Shown: positions 34,306 to 42,882, counted from the first letter of the stretch. The stretch: DNA of 64,000 nt from Knoellia sp. p5-6-4 (GCF_029222705.1 NZ_JARGZF010000002.1:186001-250000); one strand, 5' to 3'. The notes: generated by a model not told the origin, from the sequence alone. Made by a program: numbers and translations.

Positions 34306-34311
34306 ATTCTG
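34306..34311 (-). promoter_or_regulatory. Candidate leaderless -10 of hisI
   Basis: CAGAAT (minus strand), 6 bases before GTG 34299; one mismatch to TANNNT. Confidence 0.3.
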
Positions 34312-34370
34312 CCGTGCCGCGCCGAGGCGCCGGCCGCCCGCCCACGGCCCGAACCCCGCGGCATACCCGG

Positions 34371-34399
34371 TGCCTTTATCGGGTGACCCGATGAACAGC
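34371..34399. promoter_or_regulatory. Degenerate copy of the TTTATCGGG palindrome
   Basis: CCTTTATCGGG-TGA-CCCGATGAAC: core arms ATCGGG/CCCGAT with outer positions partly conserved. Centre near 34385, 62 bases from the perfect copy. Confidence 0.5.
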
Positions 34400-34431
34400 C
34401 GTTCCACCCCGGGTGGCACCTCGGGTCAAGC

Positions 34432-34462
34432 GCACCTTTATCGGGCGACCCGATAAAGGTGC
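34432..34462. promoter_or_regulatory. Perfect 14-base palindrome, operator or terminator
   Basis: Arms GCACCTTTATCGGG (34432-34445) and CCCGATAAAGGTGC (34449-34462) around CGA. It starts 9 bases after the stop of the downstream ABC exporter gene and lies ~130 bases before hisI. AT-rich inner bases are unusual here, and no U-tract follows in either direction. Confidence 0.6.
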
Positions 34463-34470
34463 AGCAAAGG

Positions 34471-36252
34471 TCAGTGGCGCTGCTGGGCCGCCCACGAGGC
34501 GTGCAGCGCGGCATACACGCCGCTGTTGCGGACGAGGTCGCGGTGCGGGCCACGCTCGACGACCCGACCGGCGTCGACGACCATGACCTCGTCGGCCGCC
34601 TCGGCGGTGGACAGCCGGTGGGCGATGGCGATCGAGGTGCGCCCCCGGGTGAGCCCCTCCAGCGCCCGCTGGAGACGGACCTCGGTCGACGGGTCGACGG
34701 CCGAGGTGGCCTCGTCGAGCACCAGGAGGTCCGGGTCGGCGAGGTAGGCCCGGGCCAGCGCCACCAGCTGCCGCTCCCCCGCCGACAGCGACTCGCCACG
34801 CTGGCCGAGGTCGGTCAGCAGGCCGCGGGGCAGGCCGTCGAGCCAGTCGGCGAGACCGAGCTCGGTCAGGGCGAGACGGACGTCGTGGTCGGTCGCGTCC
34901 GGCCGCCCGAACCGGATGTTCTCGAGCAGCGAGGCGTCGAAGAGGAAGCCCTCCTGCGGCACGAGCACCACGCGCTCGCGCAACGACGAGAAGCGGACGT
35001 GACGCACGTCGACGCCGTCGAGGCGCACGACGCCCTCGGTGGGGTCCATGAGGCGGGTCAGCAGCTTGGCCAGCGTCGACTTGCCCGAGCCGGTCTCGCC
35101 GACGACCGCGACGCGGGAGCGCGGCGCGATGTGGAGGTTGACGTCGTGGAGCACCGTCGCGCCGCCCGGGTAGGCGAAGGAGACCCCGTCGAAGTCGACG
35201 GTGATCGGGCCGCGCGGCAGCACCTCGCCCTCGTCGCCGGGGTCGGCCACGTCGGCGGGCGTGTCGATGACGCCGATGACGCGCCGCCACCCGGCGACGG
35301 CGTTCTGCAGCTCGTTGAGCACCTCGGTGGCCTGCATCACCGGCTGGGTGAACAGGTTGACGAGGAAGAGGAAGGCCAGCAGCTGGCCGAGGGTCAGCGC
35401 GTCGCGGGTGGCCAGCACCGTGCCCACGACCAGCACGACCGCCAGGGTGAGGCCAGCGACCAGCTGCCCGGAGGAGAAGGCCACGACCGAGCGGATCTGC
35501 GCGCCCACCGCGGCCTTCCGGTGCGCCTCGACGGCCTCGTCGATGCGGGCCGCCGTGCGCTCCTCGACGCCGTAGGCGCGGATGGTCGCCGCCCCCACCA
35601 CCGACTCGGAGATGGCGGCCAGCATGTCGCCGACGCGCTCACGCACCCGGGTGTAGGCCCGGCCCACGGCCGTCTGGAAGCGGCGGATCACCAGCAGCAG
35701 CGGCAGGAAGCAGAGCCACACCACGGCGGTCAGTGCCGGGCTGTAGACCAGCATCAGCGCCGTGGCGATCGCGATCTGGCCGAGGCTGAGGATGAGCAGG
35801 ATGCCGCCGAACTGGACGAACATCGAGATGGTGTCGACGTCGGACGTGACGCGGGAGACCATCGACCCGCGCCGCTCGGTGTTCTGGGTCAGCATCGACA
35901 GGTCGTGAACGTGCCGGAAAGCTTTCAGCCGCAGTGTCGCCAGGCCCGACTCCGACGCGCGGAACAGGCGGACGTTCACGGCATACGAGGTCAGGGCGGT
36001 GAGCAGCACCGCGACCCCCGCCAGCCCGACGTAGCGCCACACGAGGGCGGTGTCGGGGCCGCCCTCGGCCAGCAGTCCGTGGTCGGTGACCTGCTGCACG
36101 GCCAGGGGGACGACCACCCGGCCCACCGTCGTGAGGGCAGCCAGCACCAGCGTGACGCCCAGGCCGTGGCGCAGCTCGGGCGAGAGCTCCAACCCGCGGC
36201 GCAGCGTCGCCCGGGTGCCGAGGTGGGAGGTGGAGCCGATCGTCGTGCTCAC
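34471..36252 (-). CDS. ABC exporter half-transporter, subunit B
   Basis: 593-residue fused membrane/ATPase subunit of a heterodimeric type IV ABC exporter, substrate unknown (multidrug- or lipid-type). Six helices occupy ~30-320. The ATPase domain has Walker A VGETGSGKST (~385), Q-loop VLVPQEGFLFDASL, an altered signature LSAGERQ in place of LSGGQ, an intact Walker B LLVLDEATSAVD with catalytic Glu, and switch His in IAHRLST. It supplies the active catalytic Glu/His and pairs with the gene upstream, whose stop overlaps its GTG start (GTGA). Confidence 0.92.
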   Translation of the reverse strand: MSTTIGSTSHLGTRATLRRGLELSPELRHGLGVTLVLAALTTVGRVVVPLAVQQVTDHGLLAEGGPDTALVWRYVGLAGVAVLLTALTSYAVNVRLFRASESGLATLRLKAFRHVHDLSMLTQNTERRGSMVSRVTSDVDTISMFVQFGGILLILSLGQIAIATALMLVYSPALTAVVWLCFLPLLLVIRRFQTAVGRAYTRVRERVGDMLAAISESVVGAATIRAYGVEERTAARIDEAVEAHRKAAVGAQIRSVVAFSSGQLVAGLTLAVVLVVGTVLATRDALTLGQLLAFLFLVNLFTQPVMQATEVLNELQNAVAGWRRVIGVIDTPADVADPGDEGEVLPRGPITVDFDGVSFAYPGGATVLHDVNLHIAPRSRVAVVGETGSGKSTLAKLLTRLMDPTEGVVRLDGVDVRHVRFSSLRERVVLVPQEGFLFDASLLENIRFGRPDATDHDVRLALTELGLADWLDGLPRGLLTDLGQRGESLSAGERQLVALARAYLADPDLLVLDEATSAVDPSTEVRLQRALEGLTRGRTSIAIAHRLSTAEAADEVMVVDAGRVVERGPHRDLVRNSGVYAALHASWAAQQRH

Positions 36253-38072
36253 CGGGCCTCCTCGTCGGCCGCGACCGCGGCTCGTTCCGCGGCCTCTCGC
36301 GCGTATGCCGTGACGAGGCGCTCGTAGCCCTCGCACCTCTCGCGCAGCTCGCCGTGGGTGCCGTGGTCGACCACCCGGCCGCGCTCGAGGTAGATGACCT
36401 CGTCGGCGAGCACGATGGTCGACATGCGGTAGGCGACGACGAGAACGGTGGTGCCGGCGCTCGACTGCCGCAGCGCGGACAGGATCGACTGCTCGACGGA
36501 GGGGTCGACCGCGCTCGTCGCGTCGTCGAGCACGAGCAGCTGCGGGCGGCGGATCACCGCGCGGGCCAAGGCGATTCGCTGACGCTGGCCGCCCGAGAGG
36601 CTCGCGCCACGCTCCCCCACTCGGGTGTCGAGCCCGTGCTCGAGGTGCTGGACGAAACCGGTGGCCTGGGCGATGCGCAGGGCCTCCCACACCTCGTCGT
36701 CGGTGAAGTCGGCGCCGAGGGTGACGTTGCCCCGCACGGTGTCGTCGAACATGAAGGTCTGCTGCGGCACCAGGACCCCGACGGAGGGCACGCCACCGCG
36801 GGTGACCTCCCGGACGTTGACGTCGTCGATGGTGACCGACCCCCGGTGCGGGTCGACGAGCCGCAGCGTGAGGTTGGTGAGGGTGGACTTGCCCGAGCCC
36901 GTGGGACCGACCAGCGCGGTCGTCGACCCCGCCGGCACCTCGATGGTCACGCCGTGGATGGCCTGGTGCTGCGAGACGTGCCCCTGCTCGTCGACGACGT
37001 CGTAGAGGTAGTCGACCCCGCTGAGGTGGGCTGCTGAGGCCCCCTCCTGCGGGATGTCGCGCTGGCCGTAGGCCATCTCCCCCGTGGCCCGGAGCACCGC
37101 GTCGACCCGGTCCCAGCCCACGACGGTGCGGGGCAGCTCACCGAGCACCCAGCCCAGGGCGCGGACGGGGAAGGCGAGGATCGAGATGAGGTAGGCCATC
37201 TGGACCACCTCCGCCGGTGTGATGGCGCCGCTCGCGACCCGCCCCGTGCCGACGGCCAGGACGAGCAGGGTGCCGATGGTCGGGATCGCCTCGATGACCG
37301 GGTCGAAGGTGCCGCGGGTGCGACCCACCGCGATGTTGGCGTCCCTCAGCTCGTTCGCGACGGCGGCGAACCGCTCGGCCTCCTGCGCCTCCCGACCCAT
37401 CGCCTTGACCACGAGGCCCGCCTCGAAGCTCTCGTGCGCCACCTCGGAGACGTCGGCGCGCAGCTGCTGGGCTCGGGTGACCCGGGGGGACATGTGGCGC
37501 TGGAAGACCATGTTGGCGAGGAACAGGGCCGGGAAGACCGTCAGGCCGATGAGCGCCATCACCTCGTCGACGGCCAGCATCTGCACGATCCCGGCGACGA
37601 GCATGATCACGACGCCGAGCGCCATCGGCAGCGGCGCGAACACGTTCCACGTTGCCTCGACGTCGGCGTTGGCGTTGGAGAGCAGCTGCCCCGACGGGTG
37701 CCGGTGGTGCCACGACAGCGGCAGGCGGAGGTACTGCCGGGTGACCTGGCGGCGGAAGTCCGCCCCGACGTTGTACATCGTGACGCCAGCCGCGACGCGA
37801 CGGATGACGACGCCGATCACGTTGAGGAGCACCACCCCGGCCATCCACCCGCCGATGGCGAGCAGCTGGTCGGCCGTGACCTCCCCGGCCTGCACCGCGG
37901 GGGTGACGTAGTCGCGGGTGACCTTGCCGATGACCCAGGCGGTGCCGACGGTCATCACGCCGTACAGGGCGCTGCCGGCGACGGCCAGGGCGAACCACCA
38001 GGGCTGCCGGCGCACCCCGATGCCGATGATGCCGAAGCTGCGCCGCAGCGTCGGCACGGCCGCAGTGGACAC
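36249..38072 (-). CDS. ABC exporter half-transporter, subunit A (degenerate ATP site)
   Basis: 607-residue partner subunit. Six membrane helices in ~25-320, then an ATPase domain with Walker A VGPTGSGKST (~390), canonical signature LSGGQRQ, but Walker B LLVLDDATSAVD (catalytic Glu replaced by Asp) and AYRMST where the switch His should be (Tyr). Together with the altered signature of subunit B this defines one degenerate ATP site, as in BmrCD and TM287/288-type exporters. GTG 38072 has AGGAG just upstream. Confidence 0.92.
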   Translation of the reverse strand: MSTAAVPTLRRSFGIIGIGVRRQPWWFALAVAGSALYGVMTVGTAWVIGKVTRDYVTPAVQAGEVTADQLLAIGGWMAGVVLLNVIGVVIRRVAAGVTMYNVGADFRRQVTRQYLRLPLSWHHRHPSGQLLSNANADVEATWNVFAPLPMALGVVIMLVAGIVQMLAVDEVMALIGLTVFPALFLANMVFQRHMSPRVTRAQQLRADVSEVAHESFEAGLVVKAMGREAQEAERFAAVANELRDANIAVGRTRGTFDPVIEAIPTIGTLLVLAVGTGRVASGAITPAEVVQMAYLISILAFPVRALGWVLGELPRTVVGWDRVDAVLRATGEMAYGQRDIPQEGASAAHLSGVDYLYDVVDEQGHVSQHQAIHGVTIEVPAGSTTALVGPTGSGKSTLTNLTLRLVDPHRGSVTIDDVNVREVTRGGVPSVGVLVPQQTFMFDDTVRGNVTLGADFTDDEVWEALRIAQATGFVQHLEHGLDTRVGERGASLSGGQRQRIALARAVIRRPQLLVLDDATSAVDPSVEQSILSALRQSSAGTTVLVVAYRMSTIVLADEVIYLERGRVVDHGTHGELRERCEGYERLVTAYAREAAERAAVAADEEAR

Positions 38073-38129
38073 ACGTGCTCCTGGGGAAAGCGGTGGAGGG
38101 GGCGAGGAGCAAGCCTCTCACGCGGCAGG

Positions 38130-38135
38130 CATGAT
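38130..38135 (+). promoter_or_regulatory. Candidate leaderless -10 of the TIGR03085 gene
   Basis: CATGAT, 7 bases before ATG 38143. Confidence 0.25.
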
Positions 38136-38142
38136 GGCCCGC

Positions 38143-38784
38143 ATGACCCATCACGCCCAGGCCGAGCGCGCAGCCCTCTGCGACACCTTCGAGGCGGTTG
38201 GCCCCCACGCGCCGACCCTGTGCTCACCCTGGGACACCTCCGAGCTCGCCGCGCACCTCGTCATCCGGGAGCGGCGACCCGACCTCGCGGCCGGCATCGT
38301 CCTGCCCGGCTTGCGCGCACGTACCGAGCGGGTGCAGCGCGACTACGCGGCGAAGCCGTGGCCCGAGCTGGTGCACCTGGTGCGGTCCGGCCCCCCGATC
38401 TGGTGGCCGACGCGGCTCGGCCCGGTCGACGAGGCCACCAACCTGCTCGAGTTCTTCGTGCACCATGAGGACGTCCTGCGGGCCGAGGCCACGGGACCGC
38501 AGCGCGAGGTGGGCGACGACCTGCAGGCCGCCCTGTGGACCTCCCTCGGTCGCATCGGGCGGCTGCTCTTCCGCCGGGCCCGCACCGGCGTGGTGCTCAT
38601 CGCTCCCGGGCACGGCCGCCACACCGTCCACGGCCCTACCGGGCTGGGCACGGTGATCCTCCAGGGCGCGCCGAGCGAGCTGGTGCTGTTCGGGTTCGGG
38701 CGTCCGCAGGTGGCCGCGGTCGAGCCCCAGGGCGCCCCCGAGGCGGTCGAGGCCCTGCACGCCAGCCCGCTCGGCCTGGCCTGA
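38143..38784 (+). CDS. TIGR03085 family (DinB-like) metal-binding protein
   Basis: 213-residue protein of the actinobacterial TIGR03085 family, related to mycothiol-dependent DinB-fold enzymes. Features: AERAALCDTFEAVGPHAPTLC, SELAAHLVIRERRPD (first conserved His, ~residue 36) and LLEFFVHHEDVLRAE (metal-ligand HHED, ~residue 110). Reaction unknown. ATG 38143 is preferred over 38131 and 38134 for the -10 spacing and because family members start at MTxxAxxER. Divergent from the ABC exporter. Confidence 0.82.
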   Translation: MTHHAQAERAALCDTFEAVGPHAPTLCSPWDTSELAAHLVIRERRPDLAAGIVLPGLRARTERVQRDYAAKPWPELVHLVRSGPPIWWPTRLGPVDEATNLLEFFVHHEDVLRAEATGPQREVGDDLQAALWTSLGRIGRLLFRRARTGVVLIAPGHGRHTVHGPTGLGTVILQGAPSELVLFGFGRPQVAAVEPQGAPEAVEALHASPLGLA

Positions 38785-38812
38785 CGCGGTCTCGGGTGTC
38801 GGTGTCCATGCC

Positions 38813-38818
38813 TAGCAT
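38813..38818 (+). promoter_or_regulatory. Candidate leaderless -10 of the DUF1905 gene
   Basis: TAGCAT, 6 bases before ATG 38825. Confidence 0.45.
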
Positions 38819-38824
38819 CGAGCC

Positions 38825-39121
38825 ATGGGTGCGACCTGCCGTTTCACCGCCGAGCTCTGGCCCTGGAAACCGGACGGTGGCTGGTACTTCCTGACGCTGT
38901 CGGCCGACGCCGCCGAGGTCGTCCGTGAGCGGCCCCGGCCGCCCCGCGGCTTCGGCTCCGTGCGGGTCAGGGCGACCGTCGGGAACACCACCTGGGCGAC
39001 GTCGGTGTTCCCCGACGCGGGCAGCGGGAGCTACGTGCTGCCGGTGAAGAAGGCGGTCCGGCGTGCGGAGGGACTCGAGGACGGCGAACCCGTCGAGGTC
39101 GACCTCGACATCCTCGAGTAG
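38825..39121 (+). CDS. DUF1905 domain protein
   Basis: 98-residue single-domain protein, function unknown. Typical DUF1905 beta strands: FTAELWPWKPDGGWYFLTL, GFGSVRVRATVGNTTWATSVFP and SYVLPVKKAVRRAEGLEDGEPVEVDLDI. ATG 38825 has no ribosome site but a TAGCAT hexamer 6 bases upstream. Ends 8 bases from the convergent hisF stop. Confidence 0.88.
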   Translation: MGATCRFTAELWPWKPDGGWYFLTLSADAAEVVRERPRPPRGFGSVRVRATVGNTTWATSVFPDAGSGSYVLPVKKAVRRAEGLEDGEPVEVDLDILE

Positions 39122-39129
39122 CCGGGCGT

Positions 39130-39903
39130 TCAGCGCACGCAGATGCCCTGGGCGCGCATCGCGGCCTTCACCTCGCCGACGGTCAGCTCGCCGAAGTGGA
39201 ACACGCTGGCGGCGAGCACGGCGTCGGCCCCCGCCTGGACTGCCGGGGCGAAGTGCTCCACCGCGCCGGCCCCGCCGCTGGCGACGATCGGGATGTGCAC
39301 CTCGCGGCGCACCTCGCGGATGAGCTCGAGGTCGTAGCCGTCCTTGGTGCCATCGGCGTCCATGGAGTTGAGCAGGATCTCCCCCGCCCCGAGCTCGGCC
39401 GCCCGGGCACACCACTCGATGGCGTCGATGCCGGTGCCGGTGCGGCCCCCGTGGGTCGTCACCTCGAACCCGCCGAGCAGGCTGCCGTCGTCGGCCCGGC
39501 GACGGCGCACGTCGGCGGACAGCACCAGCACCTGGGCTCCGAAGCGGGCGGCGATGTCGTGGATGAGCTCGGGGCGCGCGATGGCTGCGGTGTTGACGCC
39601 GACCTTGTCGGCACCGGCGCGCAGCAGCCTGTCGACGTCGTCGACCGTGCGCACTCCCCCACCGACGGTCAACGGGATGAACACCTGCTCGGCCGTGCGG
39701 CGCACGACGTCGTAGGTCGTCTCCCGGTTGCCGCTGCTCGCCGTGACGTCGAGGAAGGTCAGTTCGTCGGCGCCCTGGCGGTCGTAGGCCTTGGCCAGCT
39801 CGACCGGGTCACCCGCGTCCCGCAGGTCCTGGAACCGCACGCCCTTGACCACCCGACCGGCGTCGACGTCGAGACAGGGGATGACACGGGTGGCGACGCT
39901 CAC
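39130..39903 (-). CDS. hisF: Imidazole glycerol phosphate synthase, cyclase subunit
   Basis: Cyclase that joins PRFAR with ammonia from HisH to give IGP and AICAR (257 residues, TIM barrel). Motifs: [19 protein letters not shown] (catalytic Asp ~11), [57 protein letters not shown] (second catalytic Asp) and [12 protein letters not shown] 39903 with TACCCT 6 bases upstream. hisH and hisA are not in the window. Its promoter interleaves with that of the divergent kinase gene. Confidence 0.97.
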   Translation of the reverse strand: MSVATRVIPCLDVDAGRVVKGVRFQDLRDAGDPVELAKAYDRQGADELTFLDVTASSGNRETTYDVVRRTAEQVFIPLTVGGGVRTVDDVDRLLRAGADKVGVNTAAIARPELIHDIAARFGAQVLVLSADVRRRRADDGSLLGGFEVTTHGGRTGTGIDAIEWCARAAELGAGEILLNSMDADGTKDGYDLELIREVRREVHIPIVASGGAGAVEHFAPAVQAGADAVLAASVFHFGELTVGEVKAAMRAQGICVR

Positions 39904-39909
39904 CCGCAA

Positions 39910-39915
39910 AGGGTA
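39910..39915 (-). promoter_or_regulatory. Candidate leaderless -10 of hisF
   Basis: TACCCT (minus strand), 6 bases before GTG 39903; only 6 bases from the divergent -10 at 39922. Confidence 0.45.
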
Positions 39916-39921
39916 TCCGTC

Positions 39922-39927
39922 TAGGCT
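39922..39927 (+). promoter_or_regulatory. Candidate leaderless -10 of the kinase gene
   Basis: TAGGCT, 7 bases before ATG 39935. Confidence 0.45.
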
Positions 39928-39934
39928 GCCGCCC

Positions 39935-40513
39935 ATGGCGGGCGACCTCATGGCTGAGCGGCTGACCGCCATCGTCACGCTCGTCGACACCAGCGAACCG
40001 CGTTGCGGCACAACCCGGCTGGTGGCCATCGACGGCCCCAGCGGCGCGGGCAAGACCACGCTCGCCCGCAGGGTCGCCGAGGCGCTCTTCGCCCCGACCA
40101 TCCACATGGACGACCTCTACCCCGGCTGGGACGGCCTCTCCGAGGGTGTCCAGCGAGCCCAGGAGTGGGTCGCCGAGCCGCTGGCCGCGGGGCGGCCCGC
40201 GCGCTACCGGACGTGGGACTGGGCGGCCGGCCGGTACGGCCCCTGGGTCCAGGTGCCGGCCAGCGAGGTCGTCGTCCTCGAGGGCTGCGGCTCGGGGGTC
40301 CACCCGGTGGGTGCGGCGGTGTCGACCCTGGTGTGGGTGGAGGCCGACGAGGCGGTCCGGCACGCGCGCGGCCTGGCGCGCGACGCGGCATACGAGCCGT
40401 TCTGGGACCGCTGGGCGGCACAGGAACAGAGGCTGTATGCCGCGGACGGCACCCGGGCCCGCGCCCATCTGGTGGTCGACACCACCGCCGACGGGTACGT
40501 GCCCCTGCGCTGA
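39935..40513 (+). CDS. Uridine kinase-like P-loop protein
   Basis: 192-residue P-loop kinase of the uridine kinase/AAA superfamily, probably a nucleoside-type kinase. Walker [17 protein letters not shown] (~residue 32), substrate-type motif [15 protein letters not shown] (~55), LWVEADE and the Arg-containing lid [23 protein letters not shown]. It lacks the full-length Udk core, so the substrate is uncertain. Divergent from hisF. Confidence 0.82.
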   Translation: MAGDLMAERLTAIVTLVDTSEPRCGTTRLVAIDGPSGAGKTTLARRVAEALFAPTIHMDDLYPGWDGLSEGVQRAQEWVAEPLAAGRPARYRTWDWAAGRYGPWVQVPASEVVVLEGCGSGVHPVGAAVSTLVWVEADEAVRHARGLARDAAYEPFWDRWAAQEQRLYAADGTRARAHLVVDTTADGYVPLR

Positions 40514-40582
40514 GGCGGGAACGGGACCTTTGCCCCGCGAACCTCGTCCTTCTGCATCTGTCGGGGGCGTCAGGGGCGCACC

Positions 40583-40588
40583 TAGCCT
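40583..40588 (+). promoter_or_regulatory. Candidate leaderless -10 of the hydrolase gene
   Basis: TAGCCT, 7 bases before GTG 40596. Confidence 0.45.
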
Positions 40589-40595
40589 GCGAGAC

Positions 40596-41420
40596 GTGGG
40601 CCAGCTCGGCCACCGGGAACGCGTCACCCTGCCCACCGGGGTGACGGTGCCGGTCACGGAACAGGGGGATCCGACGGGGCCTGTCCTCGTGCTGCTCCAC
40701 GCCTGGGCGGAGGCGACGGGGAGCTTCGACCGACTCGTCCCCCGCTTCCCGCGCTGGCTGCGTGTGGTCGCCTTCGACCAGCGGGGGCACGGCGGGGCGT
40801 CGAGACCCCCTGACGGGTACCGGCTCATGGACTTCGCCAACGACGTCGCCGCCGTGCTGGACCACCTCGGCATCGAGCGCGCCACGCTGCTCGGCTCCTC
40901 GAGCGGCGGCTACGTGGCGCAGCAGGTCGCACGGCTGCACCCGCTGCGGGTGTCGGGACTCGTGCTCGTCGGAGCCCCGCACAGCCTGCGCACCCGGCTC
41001 CCCTTCGCCGAGGAGGTGGAGGCGCTGCGCGACCCGGTGGACCCCGGCTGGGTGCGGGCGTCGCTGTCGTGGTTCCCCCTGTACGCACGGGTGCCGGAGT
41101 GGTACCTGAGGGACCGCGTCCAGGACGGGCTGCAGGTGCCTGCGCTGGTCTGGCGCAAGACCTTCCAGGGGCTCGTCGAGGCGGAACCGCCCACCCTGCG
41201 GCAGAAGCTGCGCGGCCCCGGGCTCGTCATCTGGGGAGCCCACGACCGCACGCTCTCGCGGGCGAGCCAGGAGGCGCTGGTGCGCTCGATCGAGAACTCC
41301 AGCCTGCTCGTCTACGAGGACACCGGTCACCTCGTGTTGTGGGAGCAGCCCGGCCGCGTGGCCAACGACGCGACCCGCTTCATGGAGACCGTGGTGCTCG
41401 CCAGCCAGTCGCACGGCTAG
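40596..41420 (+). CDS. Alpha/beta-hydrolase
   Basis: 274-residue alpha/beta-hydrolase, substrate unknown. The oxyanion region is LVLLHAWAEATGSFDRL, then VVAFDQRGHGGASRP; the nucleophile elbow LLGSSSGGYVAQQVA has Ser near residue 98, the acid is in LVIWGAHDRTLS (~residue 218), and the His in YEDTGHLVLWEQP (~247). Looks like a perhydrolase/haloalkane-type member by layout only. GTG 40596 is leaderless by spacing. Not obviously in an operon. Confidence 0.86.
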   Translation: MGQLGHRERVTLPTGVTVPVTEQGDPTGPVLVLLHAWAEATGSFDRLVPRFPRWLRVVAFDQRGHGGASRPPDGYRLMDFANDVAAVLDHLGIERATLLGSSSGGYVAQQVARLHPLRVSGLVLVGAPHSLRTRLPFAEEVEALRDPVDPGWVRASLSWFPLYARVPEWYLRDRVQDGLQVPALVWRKTFQGLVEAEPPTLRQKLRGPGLVIWGAHDRTLSRASQEALVRSIENSSLLVYEDTGHLVLWEQPGRVANDATRFMETVVLASQSHG

Positions 41421-41593
41421 TGGCGGCTCGCCAGCTCGAACAGGCGGTGGGCCACACCCTGGCGCGTGACGTCACTCCGTCCACAGGCGTCCGTCCTCGG
41501 CTTGCGCTGCATGGGCAGGTATGCCGTCGAATCTGTTGTGGCACAGGGTTTGTCGCTCGCATCCAGTCACCTTGGGTTGTCGGTGGTCGCCTC

Positions 41594-41599
41594 TAGTGT
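41594..41599 (+). promoter_or_regulatory. Surviving leaderless -10 of the HNH pseudogene
   Basis: TAGTGT, 7 bases before the vestigial ATG 41607. Confidence 0.35.
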
Positions 41600-41606
41600 T
41601 GTGTTC

Positions 41607-42189
41607 ATGGAGGGAACCCGAGCTACGACCTGACCCTGGCCGAGTGCCGGGAGCGGCTCGCGGTCGCGGCCGGGGACGAGGTCGGCAGGACCAACAAGAC
41701 GACCCTGCTGCTGACCATGGACTTCGAGTCGCTCAAGGCCGGGCTCGCGGCGGCGACGACCCTGGGCGGGCTGGCGCCGGCACGCACCTCGCCCCGGAGA
41801 CCGTGCGCCGGCTGTGCTGCGACGGTTCGGTGATCCCGATCGTGCTGAACGGCCGGGGCGAGGTGATGGACTGGGGCCTGGAGAAGCGGTACGAACGCAC
41901 TCGCCCAGACCAAGCGTTTCTGGCTCCGCGACGGCGGCTGCACCTACCCGGGTTGCGACGCCCCGCCACAGTGGGCCGACGCCCACCACCTCGTCCACTG
42001 GGCAGACCTCGGCCCTCGAACCTCGACAACGCCGCCCTGCTCTGCGAGCGGCACCACACCATCGTGCACAACCGCCGCCACGCCGGACGGGTCGTCAAGG
42101 ACGCCCAAGGCGAACGGGTCGAATGGAAGCTCACTCGAGGCTCCTACGACGAGCCCCTCGCCCGTCGCGCCGCCCAGGAACCAGCGTGA
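41607..42189 (+). pseudogene. Decayed DUF222/HNH endonuclease (13E12-type)
   Basis: The remains of a DUF222-HNH nuclease spread over several frames. ATG 41607 stops after eight codons; another frame reads TLAECRERLAVAAGDEVG and NKTTLLLTMDFESLKAGLA, a second reads THLAPETVRRLCCDGSVIPI, a third the HNH core RFWLRDGGCTYPGCDAPP and ADAHHLVHW, and the second returns for NLDNAALLCERHHTIVHN and the tail to 42189. At least three frameshifts, and the whole N-terminal half (normally over 200 residues) is missing. Such genes occur in many copies in Intrasporangiaceae and mycobacteria. A start-proximal promoter hexamer survives. Confidence 0.88.
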
Positions 42190-42292
42190 CCCCGCCCCCC
42201 ACCCCGCCGGGGACGGCGGGGTCCCACCCCCTGCGCCGAACGAGGATGCGGCCTCGGGCACGTCGCACGGCGCGGCCGGCGGTGTCGCCCGC

Positions 42293-42298
42293 CATAAT
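42293..42298 (+). promoter_or_regulatory. Candidate leaderless -10 of the DUF4287/DUF5655 gene
   Basis: CATAAT, one mismatch from the consensus TATAAT, 6 bases before ATG 42305. Confidence 0.5.
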
Positions 42299-42304
42299 CG
42301 CCGC

Positions 42305-42880
42305 ATGGAACCGGCAGACATGATGGCGGCGGTCACCGCCTCCCTGGAGGAGCGCACCGGTCGCACCCTCGAGGACTGGGTGGAGGAGGTGCACAAGGCG
42401 GGGCTCGACCCGCTGGACCAGAGGTCCGTGCGCGCGTGGCTCAAGGAGGTGCACGGCGTGCCCCAGAACTCCCAGTGGGCCATCGCCGACGCCGCCGCGC
42501 GCAACGCCGGCTGGGTCCGGCCCGACACCGACACCTACACGGACAACCTCTACTCGGGGGCGAAGGCCCACCTGCGACCGGTGCACGACGCCGTCATCGC
42601 CCTCGCCGAGGGCTTGGGCGACGACGCCCACCGCGAGGGCCGCAGCACCTACATCCCGGTGGTCCGCAAGACGCAGTTCGTCGCCGTGGCCCCCGGTCCC
42701 CGCGACACGGTGCGCGTCGGCTTCCGCTTCCGCGGCACCGTGCCCGATGACGAGCGCCTCTCCCCCGCCAAGGGGTTCGCCCAGGCCACGCACTGGCTGC
42801 ACCTGCCGGCCGACGCTGACGAGGACGACCTGCGCTCCCTCGAGCCGCTCCTCGAGGCGGCATACGAGCAGAACGCCTGA
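42305..42880 (+). CDS. DUF4287 and DUF5655 domain protein
   Basis: 191-residue soluble protein, function unknown. The N-terminal DUF4287 is clear (LEERTGRTLEDWVEEVHKAG, then AWLKEVHGVPQNSQWAIAD); the C-terminal DUF5655-like domain runs from ~85 (AHLRPVHDAVIALAEGLGDD, STYIPVVRKTQFVAVAPG, DTVRVGFRFRG). Start ATG 42305 fits a leaderless promoter with a near-consensus -10. The FUSC-like gene starts 3 bases after its stop, so the two form an operon. Confidence 0.85.
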   Translation: MEPADMMAAVTASLEERTGRTLEDWVEEVHKAGLDPLDQRSVRAWLKEVHGVPQNSQWAIADAAARNAGWVRPDTDTYTDNLYSGAKAHLRPVHDAVIALAEGLGDDAHREGRSTYIPVVRKTQFVAVAPGPRDTVRVGFRFRGTVPDDERLSPAKGFAQATHWLHLPADADEDDLRSLEPLLEAAYEQNA

Positions 42881-42882
42881 GC

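Noticed and set aside
34300-34470. N-terminal extension of hisI up to 34419
   Set aside because: The frame is open but translates the palindromes and a low-information stretch; HisI similarity begins at GTG 34299.
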